From the NCBI GenBank assembly GCA_900543815.1, contig UQST01000031.1, forward strand, positions 1 to 30,934: a DNA stretch of 30,934 nucleotides. Direction: 5' to 3'. Positions within the stretch are counted from its first letter, which is position 1. The number at the start of each line of letters is the position of its first letter. Positions 1-9,331 of this stretch are shown one piece after another. The stretch comes from an uncultured Prevotellaceae bacterium (lineage in GTDB: Bacteria; Bacteroidota; Bacteroidia; Bacteroidales; Bacteroidaceae). Below the pieces are notes generated by a model, which saw only the letters and a program-made list of their open reading frames with translations, was not told where the DNA came from and ran no database searches. Both the position numbers and the translations under genes were made by a program.

Positions 1-1242
1 AAATTTGTTGCACAAGATTTGTTTTTCATTTTGTTGGTTCTTTCTTGTCACCCAATAAAATGATGCTTACGTTTGAGTTTTCATGTACCTGCTGATAATC
101 AAGTAGGTAACAAATAAGAAATATCGTCTTTCAATGTACAACGCTGAAAGCCCCACGCCAGTGTATATATGTATAGATAGCCCACACATACCAGCGAGCA
201 CACAAGTGCCTGCCAACACACGAGGGATGTACATGATACACCTCATAGGGCGTCCCCGTTGCTTTGTTTTTGATTTGTCGTTGAATTTGCGAGATTCTTC
301 TACCGTCAAAACCAAAGCGTACAGTAACGCCTTTATTGTAAATGCTTCTTCCACCCCACCTAACCCCCGCTGGGGCTTTCAGCGGATGAAAGATACTGCA
401 AAGTTACCATTTTTAACATAACCAGCAGAATAATTCTGCAACTATTTTCTTGTTCAAATTGGTTCATTTTACTTTGGACACATAAAGTAAGGAGAATAAG
501 CAAGAAAATGAGCACAGCCAGGGGAATAAGGCCAGACTGTTTGTATAACGACGATTGGTGCAGGAAAGACAAGATTAGGCTACGAAAAACAGAAGAGGAA
601 GCATCAAGAAGACAAATCCTCAAAGAAAAGCCGGGTCACATGATTTCATCAGAAACCAGTACGTATTTCATAAAAGACTCAGCCCGAACATAAAACCATG
701 ATTCTTTGAGGCTCGTGGGATTTACTCCAGAAGATGGGCTCGGGAAGTCATCTTTAAGGAAAGGAAGGGGCAGCTCAGTGTTGGCAATGCTGGCCTACTC
801 TATTTGTGAGTGAGAAGAAGGGGTCTTATGTGCAGGATTCATTTAGCCTCCTGGGCGGGTGCATTGTATGCCTCCACCGTCCAACCCTAGGCTGGACGGT
901 CGGAGAATATATACTGACTTGGCAAAGTAAGCTTGCTTCTTCCACCGTCCAGCCTTGGGTTGGACGGTGGAAGATGACTCCTTTCCTGATTTGAAGACCT
1001 ACAGGAAGTGCCAAAGGAGCCTTCATCTCCTTGTTCTCCATTTGGCTTCCTTGTACACAGCATCGTAATTACCATCGGCGAAAGGATATGGGTGCTGCCA
1101 TTCTTAAACTGGTTGCTGTCATTACGAGAGACTTCAACATCATGGATGAAGAAGTGCCAGAAGCTGTGGTTGACAAATCTGATGAGCTTGCTCATATACG
1201 CATTATATAGATGTAAAACGGTGAGTCAGGAACTCCCGGAAC
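1..1242. other. Gene-poor stretch at the left edge
   Basis: I see no convincing gene in the first 1.2 kb. Several open frames of 60-100 codons exist on both strands, but they overlap each other, have mixed composition and resemble no family I know. The stretch is more AT-rich than the genes to its right. Its one clear structure is the paired-palindrome repeat at 846-968. A 40-codon frame at 1088-1210 has a protein-like composition and could be a gene remnant (see findings). Confidence 0.6.
846..968 (+). repeat. REPIN-like repeat, copy 1 (two inverted palindromes)
   Basis: Two 25-nt imperfect palindromes, at 876-900 and 944-968, face each other across a 43-nt spacer. Each has 8-bp outer arms (ACCGTCCA / TGGACGGT). 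The second is the reverse complement of the first except for one central base. A left extension beginning GCCTCCTGGG starts at 846. A second copy lies at 27014-27136 in the opposite orientation with the same total length (123 nt) and the same 43-nt spacer, of which I count 32 of 43 positions identical. Mirror-image paired palindromes of this kind resemble REPIN/BIME elements, which in other bacteria are moved by RAYT transposases. No such transposase is in the window. Confidence 0.8.
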
Positions 1243-1304
1243 TTGGGCACACGTAGTTTATCGGACACTTACTCTATTTCCAAGAAACAGGAAACACGAC
1301 CGAA

Positions 1305-1380
1305 GGAAACCAAAGAAAAAAGTGAAGCGGAATTATGCGCTCTTGCGAGTGGCATAATTCCGCTTTTGCGTTTGGTTTCC
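1305..1380 (-). terminator. Strong hairpin terminator behind engB, nested in a wider inverted repeat
   Basis: A perfect 14-bp stem (1325-1338 with 1352-1365) encloses a 13-nt loop that can itself fold (CTC/GAG). Read on the minus strand, the stem is followed after a few bases by a run of six T, which fits an intrinsic terminator about 140 nt beyond the engB stop. A further 10-bp inverted repeat (1305-1314 with 1371-1380) frames the hairpin. On the plus strand the stem is followed by TTTT, so it may act in both directions. Confidence 0.75.
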
Positions 1381-1503
1381 TGCCCTTGGGAGATTGCTGA
1401 CGGAGGCGGTGCAGTTCAATATGCGATACCATGGAAGCCCGTCATTAAATGCGGCACAATTCGTCAGGCAGCCCAGCGGGAGGGAGCTGAGAGCGAGGGG
1501 GAA

Positions 1504-2100
1504 TCAGACTCCCTTGTTGATGGAATCGATGTAGGCGAGGATTTCGTCGCGGCCAAGGCGGGTTTCCGAACTGGTGACGAAGTATGGGGGAAGTTCCTCC
1601 CACTGCTCGCGCAGCTTGTTCATATAGGCTTTGGCCTGTGCCAGCACCTTGGTTTTGGGAAGCTTGTCGGCCTTGGTGAACACGATGCTGAAGGGAACGC
1701 CGTTCTCTCCGAGCCAGGTCATAAACTCCAGGTCGATAGCCTGAGCAGAGTGACGGATGTCGATGAGCAGGAAGAGATTGCACATCTGCTCGCGCTCGAG
1801 GATGTAGCCGTCTATCATGCGCTCAAACTTATCCTGGTCCTTCTGGCTTCGCTTGGCATATCCATAACCTGGGAGATCGACCAGAAACCACTCCTTATTT
1901 ATAAGAAAATGGTTGATGAGAATGGTCTTGCCGGGAGTGGCCGACGTCTTGGCCAGCTTGCTATGATTGGTGAGCATGTTGATGAGACTGGATTTGCCCA
2001 CGTTGCTTCGGCCTATGAAGGCATATTCAGGCAAGTCGGTCTTGGGGCACTGGCTTACCAGCGCGCTGCTGATGGTGTATTCTGCCGATTTTATCTGCAT
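1504..2100 (-). CDS. engB: Ribosome biogenesis GTPase YsxC/EngB
   Basis: This 198-residue protein is a small TRAFAC-class GTPase of the EngB/YihA/YsxC family, needed in other bacteria for late assembly of the large ribosomal subunit in the cytoplasm. All G motifs are visible: G1 GRSNVGKSS (30-38), the TPGKT region (55-59) for G2, G3 DLPG (75-78), G4 TKAD (142-145) and a G5-like TSSET (176-180). The length matches the family norm of about 200 residues. The ATG start gives the usual short N-terminus before the first beta strand. It lies 86 nt behind the DUF3078 gene on the same strand and could share its transcript. A strong hairpin follows it. Confidence 0.96.
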   Translation of the reverse strand: MQIKSAEYTISSALVSQCPKTDLPEYAFIGRSNVGKSSLINMLTNHSKLAKTSATPGKTILINHFLINKEWFLVDLPGYGYAKRSQKDQDKFERMIDGYILEREQMCNLFLLIDIRHSAQAIDLEFMTWLGENGVPFSIVFTKADKLPKTKVLAQAKAYMNKLREQWEELPPYFVTSSETRLGRDEILAYIDSINKGV

Positions 2101-2186
2101 GGTGTATGTATCTTGTGTGAGTATTTGCCCCTTCCGAGGCGGCTTTGTGAGTAATCCCGCACACCCAGCCGCGGTGCGGATCGCGG

Positions 2187-3515
2187 TTACATGGAGAAGT
2201 TGTAATTGAAGCCCATACTGAAGTACTCCTTGAACATGATGTACTTGCCCTTCTTGTTCTTGTTGTTCCTCGAGCTGTCATCGATGCGGGGATACACATT
2301 GAGCGAAGCGTTCATCAGCCTGTTGATACTGAAATTGAAGTTGTGCTCCCACTCGATGCGAGTCATGTGCAGGTTGCTGTACCAGAAGAGTCTCTGCGAC
2401 CAGTGAACGGGCTTGAATATCTGCCACCCCGTGTTGAGCGTGACGTTGGGACCAAAGCTGTGCTTCGAGTTATGCCCTGGTCTCACACCGTAGTTGGTAA
2501 CCAAAAGGTCACGATCGACATACCTTATATTATAGGCCAACGGAGCCATATTGAGGCTTCCAGTAAACTTCTTCTTCTTTCCCCACGCTATGGTATAGCG
2601 CATACCAGGAGCTATGGTGATGTCGAGAGGAGAGAGGAAGTCAGACTGCACCACATCGGAATTCTCCCTATAGTTAGGCACTATCTGCGTGGACATGTTT
2701 ACCTGGCCTGAGTAATACAGGTTCTTCACCGCCTGATAGCCCCAGTTGGTGGTGAAGCGAAGAGAGTTGGTATTGGGTCGGAACACGCGGCTCTTGTCCG
2801 ACTTCTTGGTTGTGAAGCCCAGGCGAGCATCCAGCGAGTTGTTCCACGTTATCTTCTTCTGGTTATTGAAGTTGAAATTGAGGGTCAGCGTAGCCAGTCC
2901 CGTGTAGGCATTCTCGCCTCCGCCAGCCCAGTTGTCCGAGAAATGCGACTGGGTGAAGTGCAGCGAGGTGTTGCCCGTCACCTTCCAGAAGTTGGGCCTT
3001 CGCGTAACCACCACGATATCCCCATCCACTGTGGGCGTGAGGCTACCGCCCTTCACCTTGTCCGACAGGCGGTCGTCGGTCTTCAGTTTCTCTGTGATAT
3101 CCTCGCGGAAAGCGCCCTGCTGCTTGATGGTAGCCTCGGTCTGCGTCACCAGCCAGGGAGCCTGCACATACATGCGTGCCAGTGCCACATTGCCTGCATA
3201 AGCTCTGCGCAACTGGCTGTCACCCGCCACCTTGGCCGAATCAACGCCCGACATCATCTGCGCCAGCACCGATGAGAAGAGGGTGGGAGTGGTGAGCACG
3301 TGCGCATAATATCCATTGGGCACCAGCTGCGGCACAATGGTGTTGAGCGAATCACGCTCCCTACCCAGGCTGTCAAGCCTCTGCAGGTACAGTTGTGTGA
3401 TGACCATAAGGGTGTCGGGCTTCACCTCCATCACCGTGTTCTCCGTGTGAACCTTCCTCGCAGAAAGGTTTGCCAGAGGCATGGCAACGAGCAGAAGCGT
3501 AAGCAGAATCTTCAT
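2187..3515 (-). CDS. DUF3078 family outer-membrane-type protein
   Basis: The 442-residue product begins with a signal peptide (about residues 1-19, ending LSA). A helical, polar N-terminal third is followed from about residue 175 by a stretch rich in alternating aromatic and polar residues. That stretch holds the pattern I associate with DUF3078 (FTQSHFSDNWAGGGEN at 187-202, ITWNNSLDARLGF at 222-234). The rest reads as transmembrane beta strands of a barrel, ending in a strand with aromatic residues close to the C-terminus (FNYNFSM). DUF3078 proteins are common in Bacteroidetes and their function is unknown. Placement in the outer membrane is inferred. A TAnnTTTG promoter signal lies about 20 nt upstream on the minus strand, so this gene probably leads a two-gene unit with engB. 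Confidence 0.85.
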   Translation of the reverse strand: MKILLTLLLVAMPLANLSARKVHTENTVMEVKPDTLMVITQLYLQRLDSLGRERDSLNTIVPQLVPNGYYAHVLTTPTLFSSVLAQMMSGVDSAKVAGDSQLRRAYAGNVALARMYVQAPWLVTQTEATIKQQGAFREDITEKLKTDDRLSDKVKGGSLTPTVDGDIVVVTRRPNFWKVTGNTSLHFTQSHFSDNWAGGGENAYTGLATLTLNFNFNNQKKITWNNSLDARLGFTTKKSDKSRVFRPNTNSLRFTTNWGYQAVKNLYYSGQVNMSTQIVPNYRENSDVVQSDFLSPLDITIAPGMRYTIAWGKKKKFTGSLNMAPLAYNIRYVDRDLLVTNYGVRPGHNSKHSFGPNVTLNTGWQIFKPVHWSQRLFWYSNLHMTRIEWEHNFNFSINRLMNASLNVYPRIDDSSRNNKNKKGKYIMFKEYFSMGFNYNFSM

Positions 3516-3534
3516 CCTTGACTGTAATTTTCTG

Positions 3535-3542
3535 CAAAGATA
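3535..3542 (-). promoter_or_regulatory. Bacteroidetes -7 element for the DUF3078-engB unit
   Basis: On the minus strand this reads TATCTTTG, an exact match to the Bacteroidetes -7 consensus TAnnTTTG. It lies 19 nt ahead of the DUF3078 start codon. I did not find a well-spaced -33 TTTG. With the plus-strand element at 3587 it makes this 95-nt gap a divergent promoter. Confidence 0.6.
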
Positions 3543-3586
3543 GTCATTTTAAGAGCAGAGAGGAAAGTCTTTTGAGGGAATTTTAG

Positions 3587-3594
3587 TAATTTTG
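3587..3594 (+). promoter_or_regulatory. Bacteroidetes -7 element for pyrG
   Basis: TAATTTTG matches TAnnTTTG exactly. Transcription would start near 3600. The GTG at 3632 then has a leader of about 30 nt, while the TTG at 3611 would have only about 10 nt, which favours the GTG as the pyrG start. Confidence 0.6.
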
Positions 3595-3631
3595 CAACTT
3601 AATTCAAGGATTGATTAAATATTTTACTGAA

Positions 3632-5239
<1,608 letters not shown>

Positions 5240-5258
5240 AAATATCCCCAACAAGGAC

Positions 5259-7127
5259 ATGGACAAAAACACAATTACAGGCTTCGTGCTGATAGCCCTG
5301 GTGCTGATCGGATTCAACTGGATCAGCCGCCCTTCGCAGGAAGAACTCGCCGAGATGGCTCGTCAGGACAGCATAGCCGCAGTACAGCAACAGCAGGCCG
5401 AAACCAAAGCAAAGGCCATCAAGGAGAAGAACGAGCTGCAGAACAGCGCACTGAGTGCCGACAGCACATCGCTTTTCTTCGCACAAAGAGCATCCCAGGG
5501 TGAAGACATCATCCTGAAGAACAACCGCGTGGAGCTTACTCTCTCCACACTGGGCGGTATGGTGCAGCGCGCCGAAATACTGGGCTACAAGAGCCGCCGA
5601 CGCGACGGGAACGTGCAGATACTCACTCCCGAGGACGCTCACATGACACTCTCGCTGGCAGGCAAGTCGGACAACATCATCACCGACGACTACTGCTTCA
5701 CCCCCACAGCACAGACCGACAGCACCGTAGATATGGTGCTCGAGCAGGACGGCAAGAAGCTGACCATCAGCTACAACCTTCGTCCCGACAGCTACATGCT
5801 GGATATGGACGTGAAAGTGGAGGGGCTGGCCGGCTTCTTTGCGCCCAAGACAAAGACGCTCACAGTGAACTGGACCGACCATCTGGTGCAGCAGGAGAAG
5901 GGTTACGACTTTGAGAACCGCTACAGCTGCCTCACCTACAAGCGCAAGGGAGAGGGAACAAAACACCTGAAGGAGACATCAGAGGATACCAAGAAGCCCG
6001 AAGAGGCTCTCGACTGGGTTGCCTTCAAGAACCAGTTCTTCAGCGTGGTACTCATCGCACAGCAGGATTTCACGGGTGCAGAACTGAAGAGCACACCCGA
6101 CGAGGACAAGAAGAACGGCTATCTGAAGACCTATGAGGCAGAGGCCGAAACATTCTTCGACCCCACAGGCAAGGAGGCCACCCACCTGCAGATGTACATC
6201 GGTCCCAACAAGTTCCACACCCTGCAGGATCACAACAAGCTGTCTTCAGCCAAGGAGGATCTGGAACTGGAGGATCTGGTCAACCTGGGTTGGCCCATCC
6301 TGAAGTGGATTAACCGCTGGTTTATCCTCAACCTCTTCGACTGGCTCACCTCATTCGGTCTGCCCATGGGCATCGTGCTCCTGCTGCTGACAGTCATTGT
6401 GAAGGCGCTGGTATATCCCACCACACGCAAGAGCTACATCAGCAGCGCCAAGATGCGAGTACTCAAACCACAGATAGATGCCCTCTCTGCCAAGTATCCC
6501 AATCCCGATGACGCGATGAAGAAACAGCAGGAGATGATGCAGATATACAGCCAGTACGGCGTGAGTCCAATGGGTGGCTGCCTGCCTATGCTCATACAGA
6601 TGCCCATCTGGGTGGCGCTTTTCAACTTCGTGCCAAACGCCATCGAGCTACGTGGAGAAAGCTTCCTCTGGGCCGATGACCTCAGTGCCTACGACGATGT
6701 ATTGCGCTGGAACAAGGACCTGTGGCTCATCGGTGACCACCTGAGCATATTCTGTCTGCTCTTCTGCCTTACCAACATCGTGAACACATGGATAAGCATG
6801 AGGCAGCAGAAGGACCAGATGAGCGGCGAGCAAGCACAGCAGATGAAGACCATGCAGTACATGATGCTCATCATGCCGGTGGTGTTCTTCTTCATGTTCA
6901 ACAACTATTCAAGCGGACTCTGCTACTATTACTTCCTCTCCGGACTCACCAGCGTGCTCATCATGTGGTATCTGCGCAAGACCACCGACGACGCCAAACT
7001 GCTGGCCAAACTGGAGGCCTACAAGCAGCAGCACAAGAATGACCCGAAGAAGACATCGGGCATGGCAGCCCGCCTGGAAGCACTGCAGAAGATGCAGGAG
7101 GAGCAAGCCCGACGCGCAAAGAAGTAA
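5259..7127 (+). CDS. yidC: Membrane protein insertase YidC
   Basis: YidC inserts and folds inner-membrane proteins alone or with the Sec translocon. The 622-residue protein has the Gram-negative layout: an N-terminal membrane anchor (about 7-24), a long periplasmic beta domain (about 80-330), then the conserved five-helix core. The core contains PTTRKSYISSAKMRVLKPQI (387-406), the cytoplasmic helical hairpin (about 410-432), SPMGGCLPMLIQMPI (436-450) and further helices to about 572. The positive charge in the groove helix, an Arg in E. coli (R366), appears here as Lys382; from memory this is usual in Bacteroidetes. The C-terminus is a basic tail likely to face the ribosome. The peptidase gene starts 13 nt downstream. 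Confidence 0.96.
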   Translation: MDKNTITGFVLIALVLIGFNWISRPSQEELAEMARQDSIAAVQQQQAETKAKAIKEKNELQNSALSADSTSLFFAQRASQGEDIILKNNRVELTLSTLGGMVQRAEILGYKSRRRDGNVQILTPEDAHMTLSLAGKSDNIITDDYCFTPTAQTDSTVDMVLEQDGKKLTISYNLRPDSYMLDMDVKVEGLAGFFAPKTKTLTVNWTDHLVQQEKGYDFENRYSCLTYKRKGEGTKHLKETSEDTKKPEEALDWVAFKNQFFSVVLIAQQDFTGAELKSTPDEDKKNGYLKTYEAEAETFFDPTGKEATHLQMYIGPNKFHTLQDHNKLSSAKEDLELEDLVNLGWPILKWINRWFILNLFDWLTSFGLPMGIVLLLLTVIVKALVYPTTRKSYISSAKMRVLKPQIDALSAKYPNPDDAMKKQQEMMQIYSQYGVSPMGGCLPMLIQMPIWVALFNFVPNAIELRGESFLWADDLSAYDDVLRWNKDLWLIGDHLSIFCLLFCLTNIVNTWISMRQQKDQMSGEQAQQMKTMQYMMLIMPVVFFFMFNNYSSGLCYYYFLSGLTSVLIMWYLRKTTDDAKLLAKLEAYKQQHKNDPKKTSGMAARLEALQKMQEEQARRAKK

Positions 7128-7140
7128 TCATTTACCAATC

Positions 7141-9252
7141 ATGAAGATAAAAACTATCATAGCAGCAGCCCTCACGGGGGCTGCTCTTACCGTTTCAAGC
7201 AGTATGACGGCCAATGACCTGATGACACCCGAAACACTGTGGAGCATGCACAGGCTGGGCAGCTTTGCCGTTTCGCCACAAGGTGACCGCGTGGTATATA
7301 CACTGAGCACGCCCGACATCCAAGCCAACAAGAACCGCACAGCCATCCTCACCATCGGCATAGACGGCACCGGACGCAAGCGCCTGACCACTGGCCAGGA
7401 GAGCGAAGTGGAGCCCACATTCATTGCCGACGGCAAGCGTATAGCCTTCCTGAAAGGCGGCGACCTGTGGACAATGGACTGCGAGGGACAGGACAGGAAG
7501 CAGTTGTCCAAGACCGGAGACATTGAGGGCTTCAAGTTCTCGCCCGACGGCAAGCAGGTAATAGTCATCCGCCAGGTGGAGAGCACAGCCAGCATCAAGG
7601 CCAAAGAGAAAGATCTGCCTCTGGCCACCGGACTGGTAATCACCGACATGAACTATCGCCACTGGGACCAGTACGTGCAGACTATCCCCCACATCTTCCT
7701 TGCACCTGTGGACGCAAATGCATTGGGCGAGATGAAAGACCTGCTCGAAGGTGAACCCTACGAATGTCCCGTACTGCCCTTTGGCGGTTCGGAGCAGTTC
7801 TGCTGGAGCCCGGACGGACAGCAGATAGCCTACACCAGCCGCAAGAAGACCGGCGTAGCCTATGCCACAAGCACCGATACCGACATATATATATATAATG
7901 TGTCAACGGGCGAGACCACCAATGTGTGCAAGCCCGCAGGCTACACCGAGCCTGAGGCAGACGCACTGTGCAGCCTGGAGAAGCAGGCCAAGAACCAGAT
8001 GGCAGAGGATATCAATGCCGGATATGACCAGGATCCCCAGTTCAGCCCCGACGGCAAGATGCTGGCATGGAAGAGCATGAAGCGCGACGGATACGAGAGT
8101 GACCGCACCCGCCTGTGCGTTATGGACCTGAAGAGCGGCAAGAAGACATACGTCACCGAAGAGTTTGAGAGCGGAGTGGATGCCTTCTCATGGGCCGACG
8201 ACAGCAAGACGCTCTACTTTGTGGGCGTATGGCAGGCACGCTCGATGGTGTATCAGACCAATCTGAAGGGCAAAGTGGAAGCCATCACGACCGGCGATTT
8301 CGACTACGGAACAGCCGTCTCCCTGCCTGGCAACAAGCAGTTGCTGGCCAACCGTCACAGCATCTCTTCGCCCGACGACCTGTACCTGCTCACGCCCATC
8401 AAGCGCAAGGGCACTGTGGTCAAGCAGATTACCTATGAGAACCGCGAGATACTCTCCAAGCTCAAGATGGGCAATGTGGAGGAACGATGGGTGGAGACCA
8501 CCGACGGCAAGAAGGAACTGTGCTGGGTAATCTATCCCCCTCACTTCGACAAGAACAAGCAATACCCCACTCTGCTGTTCTGCGAAGGCGGCCCCCAAAG
8601 CCCCGTGAGCCAGTTTTGGAGCTACCGTTGGAACTTCCAGATAATGGCTGCCAACGGCTATATCATCATTGCTCCCAACCGCCGCGGTCTGCCTGGATTC
8701 GGCATGGAATGGCTGGAGCAGATAAGCGGAGACTACACCGGACAGTGCATGCAGGACTATCTGTCGGCCATCGACGACATCTGCAAGGAGCCTTATGTGG
8801 ATAAGGACCGTCTGGGATGCGTGGGTGCCAGCTTCGGCGGATTCAGTGTGTATTGGCTGGCAGGCCATCACGACAAGCGCTTCAAGGCATTCATCGCCCA
8901 CGACGGCATCTTCAACACCACCCAGCAGTACTATGAGACCGAGGAGATGTGGTTTGCCAACTGGGATCTGGGAGGCACTCCCGACCGTCACCCCAACGCC
9001 AAGGCATTTGCCGGCAGCCCCCATCTGTACGTGGATAAATGGGATACCCCCATCCTGTGCATACATGGTGAGAAGGACTACCGGATACTGCACAGCCAGG
9101 GACAGAGCGCATTCAGCGCAGCACGCATGCACGGCATTCCTGCCGAACTGCTGCTCTACCCCGATGAGAACCACTGGGTGCTGAAGCCCCAGAACGGCAT
9201 TCTGTGGCAGCGTACATTCTTCCGCTGGCTGGACCGCTGGCTGAAGAAATAA
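7141..9252 (+). CDS. dpp5: S9 family serine peptidase, dipeptidyl-peptidase 5 type
   Basis: This 703-residue enzyme should release dipeptides from the N-termini of peptides in the periplasm. A signal peptide (about 1-24) precedes a beta-propeller with repeated blade motifs such as FSPDGK (133-138) and WSPDGQ. The C-terminal alpha/beta-hydrolase domain holds the triad Ser564 (GASFGG), Asp646 (HGEKDYR) and His678 (ENHWV). Long segments agree with my memory of Porphyromonas gingivalis DPP5 (AGHHDKRF, EEMWFANWD, YPDENHWVL, RTFFRWLDRWLK), including the 32-residue Asp-His spacing. I chose the ATG at 7141 because it gives a normal signal peptide; the frame stays open upstream into yidC. The next gene is a transporter, which suggests coupled peptide degradation and uptake. 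Substrate preference cannot be read from sequence. Confidence 0.9.
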   Translation: MKIKTIIAAALTGAALTVSSSMTANDLMTPETLWSMHRLGSFAVSPQGDRVVYTLSTPDIQANKNRTAILTIGIDGTGRKRLTTGQESEVEPTFIADGKRIAFLKGGDLWTMDCEGQDRKQLSKTGDIEGFKFSPDGKQVIVIRQVESTASIKAKEKDLPLATGLVITDMNYRHWDQYVQTIPHIFLAPVDANALGEMKDLLEGEPYECPVLPFGGSEQFCWSPDGQQIAYTSRKKTGVAYATSTDTDIYIYNVSTGETTNVCKPAGYTEPEADALCSLEKQAKNQMAEDINAGYDQDPQFSPDGKMLAWKSMKRDGYESDRTRLCVMDLKSGKKTYVTEEFESGVDAFSWADDSKTLYFVGVWQARSMVYQTNLKGKVEAITTGDFDYGTAVSLPGNKQLLANRHSISSPDDLYLLTPIKRKGTVVKQITYENREILSKLKMGNVEERWVETTDGKKELCWVIYPPHFDKNKQYPTLLFCEGGPQSPVSQFWSYRWNFQIMAANGYIIIAPNRRGLPGFGMEWLEQISGDYTGQCMQDYLSAIDDICKEPYVDKDRLGCVGASFGGFSVYWLAGHHDKRFKAFIAHDGIFNTTQQYYETEEMWFANWDLGGTPDRHPNAKAFAGSPHLYVDKWDTPILCIHGEKDYRILHSQGQSAFSAARMHGIPAELLLYPDENHWVLKPQNGILWQRTFFRWLDRWLKK

Positions 9253-9331
9253 GCCACCTAGACAGCTGCCCGCCGAGGGCAGACAAAGCAAACCCGACAA
9301 CAAATCATTTTCAAACAAGATAAAAAGACCA

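Noticed and set aside
806..994. 62-codon frame sharing a peptide (HRPT..GWTV..STVQPWVGR) with a minus-strand frame at 27012-27605
   Set aside because: The shared peptide is simply the translated 123-nt repeat; outside it the two frames have nothing in common.
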